Assembly (NCBI GenBank): GCA_003550345.1
Contig: PUJZ01000028.1
Location: 1 to 62,578, forward strand
Length of the DNA stretch: 62,578 nt
Source of the DNA: Methanomassiliicoccaceae archaeon
GTDB lineage: Archaea > Thermoplasmatota > Thermoplasmata > Methanomassiliicoccales > Methanomethylophilaceae
Direction of reading: 5' to 3'
Shown: positions 40,046-51,404 of the stretch, piece by piece
Position numbering within the stretch: the stretch's first letter is position 1
Layout of the letters: the number at the start of each line of letters is the position of its first letter
Made by a program: the position numbers and the translations under genes
Notes under the pieces: model-generated
Seen by the model: only the letters and a program-made list of their open reading frames with translations
Database searches by the model: none
Told to the model about the DNA's origin: nothing

Positions 40046-41368
40046 TCAGATGTCATATGCGGCCTCCCCGTGCTCGATCAGGTCCTGACCGATCATCTCC
40101 TCCTTCTTCTCAAGGCGTATGTCCATGAACTTGGCTATGACCTTGATTATGACGAAGGACAGGACGAAGGCGTAGACCGCGGTAACACCGACGGTTATCA
40201 GCTGGCCAGCGAAGAGATCGGTTCCGCCGTATATCAAACCCTTGACGCCATCGGCGCCAGCGTCCGAGGTTATGGCGGGAACGGCGAGTATGCCGGTGGC
40301 CAATGCGCCCCAGGCGCCGCCGACCCCGTGGACGGCGAACACGTCGAGCGCATCGTCCGCCCTCAGCTTGTGCTTCAGGGCCACCACGGCGTAGCAGAGC
40401 GCGCCGGCGCCGATGCCTATCACGATCGCCTCCACGGGCCCGACGAAACCGGCGGCCGGAGTGATGCCGACCAGCCCGGCTATGGCCCCGGTGACCATTC
40501 CGAGGACACCGGGCCTGCCGAGGTGGAACCAGTTTATCAGAGCCCAGGTGCCGGCGGCGGCCGCGGCCGATATTTGGGTGACGACCATCGCGTTGACGGC
40601 GATGCCGTCGGCGGCGAGCGCCGACCCGCCGTTGAAGCCGAACCAGCCGAACCAGAGCAGGGCACCGCCGATGAAGACGAGAGGCAGGTTGTGCGGGCGG
40701 TCCTTCTGTATGTTCGAACCGCGGCGGCCGACCACCATCGCCAGGGCGAGAGCGGTGACGCCAGAGCAGATGTGCACCACCGTGCCTCCCGCGAAGTCGA
40801 GGGAGACCAGGTGCTCATCGAACCAGCCGCCGCCCCATACCCAGTGGGCTATCGGGGCGTACACCACGATGGACCATATGACCATGAATATGACCAGGGC
40901 CTTGAGCTTGGTCCTCTCGGCGACCGCCCCGAGGACCAGGGCGGCGGTGATCATGGCGAAGGTCAGCTGGAAGAGCATGAACTGCAGGTCAGGCAGCCCC
41001 GCTTCCACGGTGCTTTCGCTGTAGGAGACGTTGTTCAACAGTATGTGGTCTAGGCCGCCCACTATCCCTCCGGCGGTGGGGCCGAAGGCGAGGGAGTAAC
41101 CGATGGTGATCCATACCAGCGTTACCAGTACCATCATCATCATGGTCTGCCCCAGAATCGACATGACGCTCTCCTTGCGGAGCATGCCGGCGTAGAACAG
41201 GGCCACTCCGGGCGTCATCAACATCACCAGCGCGGTGGAGACCATGATCCACGACATGCTGGCGGGATCGAGGGCGGCACCGGCGGCGGAGACGCTTGGC
41301 ATGGCCATGACGGCGACGAACGCCACCATGGCCAGGGCGGCTACGGGCTTTGCTATTGCGTGCTTCAT
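40046..41368 (-). CDS. amtB: Ammonium transporter AmtB
   Basis: Trimeric membrane channel for ammonium/ammonia. The 440 aa begin with a cleavable-looking signal segment (VAALAMVAFVAVMAMPSVSA), then eleven helices with family motifs: MLMTPGVALFYAGMLRKES, the twin-histidine pair in APIAHWVWGGGW and DVFAVHGVGGAWG, FIGGALLWFGWFGFNGGSAL. The start MKHAIAKP is chosen because codons upstream run into an AT-rich promoter region; AAGGA lies about 9 nt before it. Palindromes around the TATA box and in the leader suggest nitrogen control. Confidence 0.95.
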   Translation of the reverse strand: MKHAIAKPVAALAMVAFVAVMAMPSVSAAGAALDPASMSWIMVSTALVMLMTPGVALFYAGMLRKESVMSILGQTMMMMVLVTLVWITIGYSLAFGPTAGGIVGGLDHILLNNVSYSESTVEAGLPDLQFMLFQLTFAMITAALVLGAVAERTKLKALVIFMVIWSIVVYAPIAHWVWGGGWFDEHLVSLDFAGGTVVHICSGVTALALAMVVGRRGSNIQKDRPHNLPLVFIGGALLWFGWFGFNGGSALAADGIAVNAMVVTQISAAAAAGTWALINWFHLGRPGVLGMVTGAIAGLVGITPAAGFVGPVEAIVIGIGAGALCYAVVALKHKLRADDALDVFAVHGVGGAWGALATGILAVPAITSDAGADGVKGLIYGGTDLFAGQLITVGVTAVYAFVLSFVIIKVIAKFMDIRLEKKEEMIGQDLIEHGEAAYDI

Positions 41369-41403
41369 GGGATTTGTCCTTCCCGCGCATCTGCCCGAGA
41401 CAT

Positions 41404-41417
41404 TAGACAAATGTCTA
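41404..41417. promoter_or_regulatory. Palindrome in the amtB leader
   Basis: TAGACA-AA-TGTCTA, a perfect 6-bp inverted repeat, about 20-33 nt into the predicted amtB transcript (start near 41436). Candidate operator for a nitrogen regulator; it does not match the GGAA-N6-TTCC operator described for Methanococcus NrpR. Confidence 0.5.
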
Positions 41418-41451
41418 GGCATTTGCACACTTTTTGCGTTTTTGCGATACG

Positions 41452-41488
41452 CAATTGTATATATTAAGGTTTCTTCGCTATACAATTG
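41452..41488 (-). promoter_or_regulatory. 10-bp inverted repeat flanking the amtB TATA box
   Basis: CAATTGTATA (41452-41461) and TATACAATTG (41479-41488) are perfect inverted arms 17 bp apart. The minus-strand TATA (TTAATATATA, about 41458-41467) overlaps the left arm. A dimeric or tetrameric regulator binding both arms would cover the BRE/TATA region. Confidence 0.6.
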
Positions 41489-41600
41489 TCTATTACTATC
41501 GCAATATTGTGCACGGATGTTTTCGGAAGCACAGCGGCAGGTGCTAGGGTCATAAAGTAACCTTTATATAGTAGGACTAACACATACATGGTTGCTAACA

Positions 41601-44454
<2,854 letters not shown>

Positions 44455-44459
44455 TAGAG

Positions 44460-44969
44460 ATGAAAGAATGGGAAGAGCTGTTCCGAAGGTTCGGACTGGG
44501 TGACATGGAGGACCGCTTGGACCGCCTGTTCAACGAGTTCCTCGGCAGCAAGGAGGGCCCCCCCGGGGCGCGCGTATGGGGCTACACCATGTACCGCGGC
44601 CCCGACGGGGTCCCTCATGTGCGCGAGTTCGGCACCGGCCTCGGCCAGCCCGACAAGGGCTCTGAGGCCCTGCCGACCGGCAAGGAGGGCGTGCGCGAGC
44701 CGTTCGCCGACGTCTGCCACGAGGGCGACGAGCTCCGCATCGTGGTGGAGCTTCCAGGCGTGTCCAAGGAGGACATAGACCTCCAGACCACCGAGAGGTC
44801 GATGACCGTGTCGGTGGACACCGAGAGCCGGAAGTACCACAAGGCTCTCAAGCTTCCAGCGGAGGTGGACCCGGAGTCCGCCAAGGCGGAGTACAACAAC
44901 GGCATCCTCGAGGTGCTGTTGAAGACCGCCAACCCCGAGCCCGCCCCGCGGAAGATAAACATCTTATAA
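44460..44969 (+). CDS. Small heat-shock protein Hsp20
   Basis: ATP-independent holdase. The 169 aa carry an N-terminal helical arm (EELFRRFGLGDMEDRLDRL), a glycine-rich linker, and an alpha-crystallin domain (about 80-160): DVCHEGDELRIVVELPGVSK, IDLQTTERSMTVSVD, and EYNNGILEVLLKT (family GVLxV/L motif). The C-terminal IxI anchor is visible as KINIL. The ATG is set by GAGGTGAT 4 nt upstream; GTG 9 bp earlier overlaps the cdc48 stop. It closes the operon, followed by a hairpin/T-run terminator. Confidence 0.92.
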   Translation: MKEWEELFRRFGLGDMEDRLDRLFNEFLGSKEGPPGARVWGYTMYRGPDGVPHVREFGTGLGQPDKGSEALPTGKEGVREPFADVCHEGDELRIVVELPGVSKEDIDLQTTERSMTVSVDTESRKYHKALKLPAEVDPESAKAEYNNGILEVLLKTANPEPAPRKINIL

Positions 44970-44970
44970 G

Positions 44971-44997
44971 CGGATGGCCCGACCATCCGGTTTTTTT
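44971..44997 (+). terminator. Intrinsic-like terminator after hsp20
   Basis: CGGATGG-CCCGA-CCATCCG gives a 7-bp stem with a 5-nt loop, followed one base later by seven Ts. It starts 1 bp after the hsp20 stop. The T-run alone would serve as an archaeal terminator; the added stem is bacterial in style. Confidence 0.75.
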
Positions 44998-45016
44998 ATT
45001 TCATTTTCAAAACCGC

Positions 45017-45916
45017 CTATCCGCCGCCGAGCAGATCGGATGCGCAGTCAGGCTTGTACAGGGGCTGCGGCTGCTCGCCCAGGTCGGCACGCGGCAGCTC
45101 CGACTTGACCAACAGCAGCGGGTCCTCTACCGACATCGCCCGGTTGAGTATCAGCGCCTTCCCCCTTCTGGTCATGCCCAGGACCGGTATGCCCGACCCC
45201 ATCTGCACCTTGGCCTTGGCGCCGGCCTTCTCCCATAGCCTCGCCGAGGCGCAGAGGTATACCACATCGCAGAAGTGGACCAGCATCTCGGCGGTGAAGC
45301 CGCAGACCTCGGTGGTGTGCACCGCGAAGAGCAGGCATTCGATGCCCAGGGCATCACCCTGGGCCTTGAGGGCCTGGGCGGACATCGCGTCCTTGCCCAT
45401 CAATGTCACCGCCACCCTCCGGTGGCCCAGCTCCGCCGCCAGCGCCAGGCCGGCGGACTGGTCTATGACGGCGTCGTCGGAAAGCAGGGAGCATCCCGCC
45501 TCCCGCAGGCCCTCCTGTATGGCCGCTATCGGCGACGTGGATAGGACGCCGGTCATGTGGGCGCCCACCGCCTCCAGGACCTGGGGGTCGCTGCAGACGA
45601 AGGTGCCCGCCCCCTCGCAGACCGTCACCGCCGCGTCCAATAGGCCGTCGCGCAGGCCGTCGCTGATTATCTCCGACGCCCCGAAGCTCACCGTCCTCTC
45701 TTCGGTGCGCAGCCTCCGCTCCGAGGTGAACATCCCCCAGTCCTCGACGTTCATCCTCAAGGTCTCGAGAACGCTGGCCTCGCTCTCCCGCTCCACGCCG
45801 TAGACCCGGGACCTCATCGGGCAGCGCTCCACCTTGGGAGGGGCGAGCACCTCGGCCTTGCCGTCCTCGATCCTTATCCTCGCCCCGCATATCTCCAGCT
45901 CGTGCGTCCCTTCCAT
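45017..45916 (-). CDS. Methanogenesis marker protein 8 (DUF2099)
   Basis: A 299-aa protein of the family found throughout methanogens, biochemical role unknown. Recognisable segments: LEICGARIRIEDGKAEVL at the N-terminus, ERCPMRSRVYG, SFGASEIISDGL, VTVCEGAGTFVCSDP, MTGVLSTSPIAAIQEGL, LLFAVHTTEVCGF. Cysteine content is high. TATA (TTTTTATC on the minus strand, 45946-45953) suits the ATG at 45916 or the in-frame TTG 9 bp earlier. It stands divergent from a HesB-like protein. Its presence is the clearest sign that the host is a methanogen. Confidence 0.85.
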   Translation of the reverse strand: MEGTHELEICGARIRIEDGKAEVLAPPKVERCPMRSRVYGVERESEASVLETLRMNVEDWGMFTSERRLRTEERTVSFGASEIISDGLRDGLLDAAVTVCEGAGTFVCSDPQVLEAVGAHMTGVLSTSPIAAIQEGLREAGCSLLSDDAVIDQSAGLALAAELGHRRVAVTLMGKDAMSAQALKAQGDALGIECLLFAVHTTEVCGFTAEMLVHFCDVVYLCASARLWEKAGAKAKVQMGSGIPVLGMTRRGKALILNRAMSVEDPLLLVKSELPRADLGEQPQPLYKPDCASDLLGGG

Positions 45917-46037
45917 GGTGCTCAAGGATGAAAGGCCAAGGCGGCGATAAAAACCCTACTGAGCGCCCAGGCATGTTTGGTAAGGGGGTAATTTGTTTAT
46001 ATAAGCGATTTTCTGTCTACGGCTAGGTGAATCTATC

Positions 46038-46361
46038 ATGGTAGAGATTACTCCCGAAGCAGAGAAGTTCCTGAAGGAGCTCCTGGAGACCAACGACAAA
46101 CAGGGCCAGGGCGTCAAGATATACCTGGCGGGGATGGCTTGCTCCGGACCCCAGTTCGGCATGAAGTTCCAGCCCGAGAAAGAGGAGGGCGACAGCGAGA
46201 TCGCCCTCGACGGCTTCTCGTTCTACTACGACGAGGAGGCGGGCAACGAGCTCGAGGGCTGCGTCATCAAGTTCATCGACGACCCGCAGATGGGCACTGG
46301 GCTCACCATCGAGAACCCCAACGCCAACGCCTGCGGCAGCTGCAACAGCGGCTGCAACTGA
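46038..46361 (+). CDS. HesB/IscA-like iron-sulfur protein
   Basis: A 107-aa A-type carrier-like protein. The fold marks are VEITPEAEKFLKELLET, VKIYLAGMACSGPQFGMKF (first cysteine at residue 35), and the tail NACGSCNSGCN, where the usual CGxC is CGSC with a third cysteine added. A short leader with AGGTGA 7 nt before the ATG follows TATA TTTATATAA (about 45994-46002). HesB-like proteins without GxGCGG selenocysteine sites are common in anaerobes. It may deliver clusters for methanogenesis enzymes; the divergent neighbour is methanogenesis marker 8. Confidence 0.82.
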   Translation: MVEITPEAEKFLKELLETNDKQGQGVKIYLAGMACSGPQFGMKFQPEKEEGDSEIALDGFSFYYDEEAGNELEGCVIKFIDDPQMGTGLTIENPNANACGSCNSGCN

Positions 46362-46415
46362 AACCTATTTTCAACCCCCTTCCCCAACATCTTATTTTAT
46401 TAGCTTCATCATAGG

Positions 46416-47993
46416 ATGAGCGTGCACGTCTCCCATCCCCTGATCGAGGAGGGCGCCGTCGAGAAGCGCGAATACCAGCTCTCATTGGCCCGCATATGCT
46501 CCAAGGAATCGACGCTGATCGTCATTCCGACCGGCATGGGGAAGACCATCATCTCCCTCCTGGTGATCGCCGAGGTCCTGCAGCGCGGCGCGGGCAAGGT
46601 CCTCCTCCTCGCCCCGACCAGGCCGCTGGTGGAGCAGCACCGCGGCGTGCTCCAGGGCATGATGCCATCCGTCAAGGTGGCGTCGATGACCGGGGAGACC
46701 TCCCCGGAGAAGAGGTCCGAGGTCTGGAGCTCGAACCGGGCGGTGGTATCCACGCCGCAGGTGGTGGCCAACGACCTGGAGAAGGGCCGTTACGGCCTGG
46801 AGGACGTGGGGCTGCTGGTCTACGACGAGGCGCACCGCGCCGTGGGGGACTACGCCTACGTTAAGGTGGCCGAGCGCTACCGCCTACATGACGGCCTGAG
46901 CATGGGGATGACGGCATCCCCCGGCAGCGACAGCAAGCGGATCATGGAGGTCTGCGAGAACCTGCGGCTCTTCCGCATCGAGGTTCGCACCGAGGAGGAC
47001 CCCGATGTGCGCCCCTATGTTCACCGCATCCAGCTCAAGACATTGGAGCTGGACCTCCCGGAGGACCTGGAGGCAATGGTAAGCGTCCTCCGCGGATTGC
47101 TGGACGAGAAGGTTGACGAGCTGGTGGAGCTGAGGATGATCGAGGACCGCTCGGTGGCAACCACCAAGAGGCTTCTTTCGCTGGGGAGGGCACTGCAGGC
47201 GCGCGCCGCCCACGGGGAGAGGACGCACAGCGTCTACCGCGCCCTGACGGTGCAGGCCATCGCCATGAAGCTGCTCCACGCCATAGGGCTGGCCGAGACC
47301 CAGGGCAGCACCGCGCTGGCGCGCTTCCTCGACCGCCTGGAGGAGGAGCGCTCGAAGGAGGGAGCCAGCAGGGCCACCAGAGAGCTCCTGGCGCATCCTG
47401 AGTACGATGAGCTGCGCCGGATGCTGGCGGCCACGCGGACCGAGCATCCCAAGGTATCGAGGGTCATGAGCCTGGTGAGCAGGCAGCTTGACGAGGAGCC
47501 GGGCTCCAAGGTGCTGGTCTTCACCCATTACCGTGACACCTGCGAGATGGTGGCGGACCGCCTGTCGCGGATTCCGGAGGCGAGGGTGGGCAGGCTCATC
47601 GGGCAATCGGGGGACGACGGGCTGAAGCAGAGGGGGCAGGCGGAGGTGCTCGAGCGTTTCCGCGAGGGGGAGGTGAACGTGCTTGTTGCCACCTCGGTGG
47701 GGGAGGAGGGCCTGGACGTCGCCAACACCGACATGGTGCTGTTCTACGAACCGGTGCCCTCGGAGATACGCAGCATACAGCGCCGCGGCCGCACCGGCCG
47801 TTTCAAGGACGGCGCGGTGCACATCCTGGTCACGCGTGGGACGAGGGACGAGGCGTTCCAGAACTCCTCCTTGGGGAAGGAGAAGAGGATGAAGAAACGC
47901 CTGCAGACCCTGGACCGGGAGCTGAGGGCCCGCCGGCAGGTCGAGGAGCGCAGCAGGGCTCAGAGCTCCCTCAACAGCTTCGCCGGCCGATGA
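46416..47993 (+). CDS. hef: Hef/FANCM-type superfamily 2 helicase, helicase part only
   Basis: Repairs or restarts stalled replication forks. The 525 aa contain all SF2 motifs: Q-motif REYQLSLARIC, Walker A IPTGMGKTI (residues 37-45), VLLLAPTRPLVEQH, DEAH box VYDEAHRAVGDYAY near 135-148, MTASPGSD, LVFTHYRDTCEMVADRL, VLVATSVGEEGLDVANTDMV and QRRGRTGR. The Hef insertion lies between the lobes (about 200-320). The C-terminal ERCC4-type nuclease of euryarchaeal Hef is missing; the chain ends RAQSSLNSFAGR. That form occurs in Thermoplasmatales and Crenarchaeota. DNA ligase follows 37 bp later. Confidence 0.9.
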   Translation: MSVHVSHPLIEEGAVEKREYQLSLARICSKESTLIVIPTGMGKTIISLLVIAEVLQRGAGKVLLLAPTRPLVEQHRGVLQGMMPSVKVASMTGETSPEKRSEVWSSNRAVVSTPQVVANDLEKGRYGLEDVGLLVYDEAHRAVGDYAYVKVAERYRLHDGLSMGMTASPGSDSKRIMEVCENLRLFRIEVRTEEDPDVRPYVHRIQLKTLELDLPEDLEAMVSVLRGLLDEKVDELVELRMIEDRSVATTKRLLSLGRALQARAAHGERTHSVYRALTVQAIAMKLLHAIGLAETQGSTALARFLDRLEEERSKEGASRATRELLAHPEYDELRRMLAATRTEHPKVSRVMSLVSRQLDEEPGSKVLVFTHYRDTCEMVADRLSRIPEARVGRLIGQSGDDGLKQRGQAEVLERFREGEVNVLVATSVGEEGLDVANTDMVLFYEPVPSEIRSIQRRGRTGRFKDGAVHILVTRGTRDEAFQNSSLGKEKRMKKRLQTLDRELRARRQVEERSRAQSSLNSFAGR

Positions 47994-47999
47994 CGGTAT

Positions 48000-48007
48000 G
48001 ATTAATA
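48000..48007 (+). promoter_or_regulatory. TATA box for the DNA ligase gene
   Basis: GATTAATA is centred 27 bp before the ATG at 48031 and lies inside the longer open frame, so it supports the shorter start. Confidence 0.5.
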
Positions 48008-48030
48008 GAGCCCAGAGCATTACCGGCCCC

Positions 48031-49779
48031 ATGCTCTATGAGGAGCTGGCGCGTTGCTATGACCGGCTGGAGGGCACCAGCAGCCGGCTGGAGATGCCCT
48101 CCATACTGGCGGAGTTCTACCAGATGGTCCCGCCCGAGGAGCTGAGGCAGGTGGTCTACCTCACCCAGGGCAAGCTCAACCCCGACCATGTGACCGAGAA
48201 GCTGGGAATGGCTGACAAGCTCATCCTCCGCGCCATAATCGAGGTCTCAAGGCTACCCGAGGAGCAGGTCACGGAGCTATGGATGAAGGAGGGGGACCTG
48301 GGCGCGGTGGCGGAGAGGGCGGTGGCGCAGAAGGTGCAGACCAACCTCTTCTCCCAGCCCCTGACCCTGGAGAGGGTGGTCGGCAACCTGCGGGGGATCG
48401 AGTCCGCCGAGGGGCGCAACTCCCAGAGCACCAAGGTCAAGCTGCTGACCAGCCTTCTGCACGACGCCTCGCCCCTCGAGGCCCGCTACCTCTGCCGCAC
48501 CGTCACGGGGAGGATGAGGGTGGGGGCCGCCTCCATGACCATCCTCGACGCCTTGGCCCTCGCTTTCGGCGCCAAGGAGGACCGCGCCGACATCGAGCGG
48601 GCGTTCAACGTCAGCTCCGACATCGGCACCGTCGCCCAGCAGCTGGCCGAGGGAGGGATGGAGGCGGTGCGCGCCATCGAGGTGCAGGTGGGGAGGCCGC
48701 TGCGCTCCATGCTGGCCGAGCGCCTGCCTTCACTGGAGGAGGTGCTGGACAAGCTGGGGGGCGTTTGCGCCCTGGAGTACAAGTACGACGGCGTCCGGGT
48801 GCAGGCGCACATCTCCCCTTCTGGCGTCACCCTATACTCGCGGAGGCTGGAGGACCTCACCTCCAACTTCCCGGACGTGGTGGAGAGCCTGCAGCGCTCC
48901 TTCAAGGGCCAGGAGGCCATCCTGGAGGGCGAATGCGTGCCGGTGGAGCGGGAGAGCGGAAGGCTGCTGCCCTTCCAGGAGGTGGCCCATCGACGCCGCA
49001 AGTTCGGCATGGAGGAGGCGGTTCGCGACTATCCGGTGCGGCTCTTCCTCTTCGACTGCGTCAAGCTCGACGGCGAGGACCTTACCTTGAATACTTTCCC
49101 GCGCAGACGCGAGCTTCTGCAGTCCTGCATCGACGAGGGGGAGGGGCTGCAGCTGTCGAGGATGGAAGTGGTCGAGAGCGCCTCCGAGGCGGAGGAGTTC
49201 TTCAATGCCGCCTTGGATGCGGGCTGCGAGGGGATAATGGCCAAGTCGGTGCAGGACAATTCGGTCTACCGCGCCGGCAGCCGAGGCTTCCTCTGGATCA
49301 AATACAAGAAGGACTACCGCAGCGACCTCAGCGACACCTTCGACCTGGTGGTGGTGGGGGCCTTCGCCGGCAAGGGCAAGAGGAAGGGTGTCTACGGCGC
49401 CCTGCTGATGGCGGTCTACGACCCTGAGGGCGACGTATACCAGACGGTGTGCAAACTGGGCAGCGGCTTCGATGACGCCTTCCTCGCCGAGCTGCCGGGG
49501 ATGCTGGAGCCCCATTCGTCCCCCTCACCTCCCCTCAGCCTGAGCACCCGGATGGAGGCGGACCACTGGTTCGAACCGGCGCTGGTGCTGGAGGTCATGG
49601 GGGCGGAGATAAGCCTCAGCCCGGTGCACACCGCCGCAAGTTCCTCTCTGCCGGACGGCTCCGGCCTGGCGCTGCGCTTCCCCCGCTTCACCGGCAGGGT
49701 GAGGGACGACAAAGGGCCGGAGCAGGCCACCACCGCCAACGAGCTGCTGGCGATGTACAGGTCCCAGTCGCCGTCCTGA
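48031..49779 (+). CDS. lig: ATP-dependent DNA ligase
   Basis: Seals nicks in replication and repair. The 582 aa start MLYEELARCYDRLEGTS as in archaeal family members. Domains: N-terminal DNA-binding (1-210), adenylation domain with the nucleotide-linked Lys251 in EYKYDGVRVQAH, ECVPVERESG, VRLFLFDCVKLDGEDL, GCEGIMAKS, and motif V WIKYKKDY, then an OB-fold (about 415-582) ending PRFTGRVRDDKGPEQAT. The shorter start is chosen by homology and by TATA; 11 extra residues would precede it otherwise. It follows the Hef-type helicase, so repair functions cluster here. Confidence 0.95.
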   Translation: MLYEELARCYDRLEGTSSRLEMPSILAEFYQMVPPEELRQVVYLTQGKLNPDHVTEKLGMADKLILRAIIEVSRLPEEQVTELWMKEGDLGAVAERAVAQKVQTNLFSQPLTLERVVGNLRGIESAEGRNSQSTKVKLLTSLLHDASPLEARYLCRTVTGRMRVGAASMTILDALALAFGAKEDRADIERAFNVSSDIGTVAQQLAEGGMEAVRAIEVQVGRPLRSMLAERLPSLEEVLDKLGGVCALEYKYDGVRVQAHISPSGVTLYSRRLEDLTSNFPDVVESLQRSFKGQEAILEGECVPVERESGRLLPFQEVAHRRRKFGMEEAVRDYPVRLFLFDCVKLDGEDLTLNTFPRRRELLQSCIDEGEGLQLSRMEVVESASEAEEFFNAALDAGCEGIMAKSVQDNSVYRAGSRGFLWIKYKKDYRSDLSDTFDLVVVGAFAGKGKRKGVYGALLMAVYDPEGDVYQTVCKLGSGFDDAFLAELPGMLEPHSSPSPPLSLSTRMEADHWFEPALVLEVMGAEISLSPVHTAASSSLPDGSGLALRFPRFTGRVRDDKGPEQATTANELLAMYRSQSPS

Positions 49780-49794
49780 GAGGCGTCAGCAAAG

Positions 49795-49801
49795 TTTTAA
49801 G
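49795..49801 (+). promoter_or_regulatory. TATA box for rpoL
   Basis: TTTTAAG is centred about 28 bp before the ATG at 49825; leaderless spacing. Confidence 0.45.
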
Positions 49802-49824
49802 AACCTTACCGATATGACAAGGCC

Positions 49825-50097
49825 ATGGAGCTCCATCTCATCGATAAGACCGCGGACACCGTCTACGTTGGCGTCAAGGACCCGGACATGACAGTCATCA
49901 ACCCTATCCTGGGGAGGATACTCTGTGACGGCGCGGTCCTGGACGCGGAGTTCACCGATGTCCATCCCGAGCTGGAGGACCCCGTCATAATGATCAAGGT
50001 CAGTGACGGGGACCCGGAGGCCGCTTTCAAAAGAGCCACCGAATCGCTGGTGGAGGACTTCCGCGCCGCCCGTGAGACCATTTCCGAACATATCTGA
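49825..50097 (+). CDS. rpoL: DNA-directed RNA polymerase subunit L (Rpo11)
   Basis: Forms the assembly platform of RNA polymerase with Rpo3, Rpo10 and Rpo12, like eukaryotic Rpb11. The 90 aa match in length and motifs: MELHLIDKTADTVYVGV, TVINPILGRILCDGAVLDA (family HTLxNxLRxxL region), HPELEDPVIMIKVSDGDPEA and a C-terminal helix. The usual HT is MT here. It lies 2 bp before truD, so the two are co-transcribed. Confidence 0.88.
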   Translation: MELHLIDKTADTVYVGVKDPDMTVINPILGRILCDGAVLDAEFTDVHPELEDPVIMIKVSDGDPEAAFKRATESLVEDFRAARETISEHI

Positions 50098-50099
50098 GC

Positions 50100-51404
50100 A
50101 TGGTCCCCTCGCCCTGCCGCAGCGATGAGGCCTCGATCGGCCTTGAGTTCTATCATTCCGAGAGCGCGGGGAGCGGCGGGCGCATCAAGCTCGAGGCGGA
50201 CGATTTCATCGTCGAGGAGATCTCCGACCTTCCGCCGCCGAAGCAGGACGGCGCCTATGCCATCGCCAAGGTGACCAGCCGCAACTGGGAGATGAACCGC
50301 CTGGTCAGGCAGCTTTCGCGGGCGCTGCGGATCTCCCGCAACCGCATCGGCTTCGCCGGCACCAAGGACAAGAGGGCCGTCACCAGCCAGCTCATGTCCT
50401 TCGAGGTCGCTGACGAGGACCTTCTCGCCCTGGCGCTGAAGGACGTTACTGTCGGTGAGGTCTACCGCGCCGCCCGACCGGTGCGCATAGGCGACCTCAT
50501 CGGCAACCGTTTCGATGTGACCGTCAGGGAGTGCCGGCTCAGCGGCCCCGAGCTCGCCGCCGACCTGGGGCGCACCAAGGGCGAGCTTGAGGCGCTAGGG
50601 GGGTTCCCCAACTACTTCGGGGTGCAGCGCTTCGGGGTGACCAGGCCCATAACGCATCTTGTCGGCAGGCACATAGTCAAGGGGGATTTCCGGGAGGCGG
50701 TCCTCAGCTACCTCTCCCATCCCTCCCCTTACGAAAGCGATGAGCAACGCCGGGTGCGGGAGGAGCTGCGTGAGCCCGACGGACGCCAGGACCTGCTCGG
50801 CGATTTCCCGCCCGGGATGAGCTTCGAGAGGACCATAGTGGAGCATCTGGCCCGCCGCCCCGGCGATTACTCAGGCTCGCTCCGGCAGCTGCCCGACAAC
50901 CTGCAGATGATGTTCGTTCACGCTTACCAGTCCTACATCTTCAACCGCATCCTGAGCGAGAGGATGCGCCGCGGGCTTCCGCTGGAGAGGCCTCTGCTGG
51001 GCGACCTGGTGCTGACCATCGCTGAGAAGAGGGTCCCCATCCATGACCGGCCAGTGCCGGTGACGGAGGCCAACATCGACCTGGTGGAGGAACAGGTGTC
51101 CCAGGGAAAGGCGTTCGTCAGCGCCCTGCTCTTCGGCAGCGAGAGCCGCTTCGCCGAAGGGGAGATGGGGGAGATCGAGCGCAGGGCGGTGGAGTCCGAA
51201 GGCCTGAGCCCGGAGGATTTCCAGGTCCCCGAGATGCCCCGCTGCAACTCCCGCGGCAGCCGCCGCGAGATCATGAGCCCCGTGGAGGGCCTCTCCATCG
51301 ATGCGTCCCATGACAGCTACCGGCTCTCTTTCTCCCTGAGCAAGGGGAACTACGCCACCTGCCTGTTGCGGGAGTTCATGAAATCGGAGATGACCGATTA
51401 CTGA
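50100..51404 (+). CDS. truD: tRNA pseudouridine synthase TruD
   Basis: Isomerises uridine 13 in tRNA (and in archaea sometimes other sites). The 434 aa have the TruD hallmark FAGTKDKRAVTSQ with the catalytic Asp90, FIVEEISDLPP near the N-terminus, FPNYFGVQRFG, VHAYQSYIFNRILSERM and FSLSKGNYATCLLREFMK at the C-terminus, plus the inserted TRUD domain (about 160-340). It is coupled to rpoL and its stop overlaps the end of the opposing TPR gene by 7 bp. Confidence 0.94.
   Translation: MVPSPCRSDEASIGLEFYHSESAGSGGRIKLEADDFIVEEISDLPPPKQDGAYAIAKVTSRNWEMNRLVRQLSRALRISRNRIGFAGTKDKRAVTSQLMSFEVADEDLLALALKDVTVGEVYRAARPVRIGDLIGNRFDVTVRECRLSGPELAADLGRTKGELEALGGFPNYFGVQRFGVTRPITHLVGRHIVKGDFREAVLSYLSHPSPYESDEQRRVREELREPDGRQDLLGDFPPGMSFERTIVEHLARRPGDYSGSLRQLPDNLQMMFVHAYQSYIFNRILSERMRRGLPLERPLLGDLVLTIAEKRVPIHDRPVPVTEANIDLVEEQVSQGKAFVSALLFGSESRFAEGEMGEIERRAVESEGLSPEDFQVPEMPRCNSRGSRREIMSPVEGLSIDASHDSYRLSFSLSKGNYATCLLREFMKSEMTDY

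Noticed and set aside
46884-48032. 382-codon frame antisense to the Hef helicase
   Set aside because: Low-complexity H/P/R/L-rich translation typical of shadow frames; sense strand has all helicase motifs.
49825-50097. Unknown 90-aa protein
   Set aside because: Length and the central NPILGRIL...HPELEDP pattern fit RNA polymerase subunit L, so it was annotated as such.
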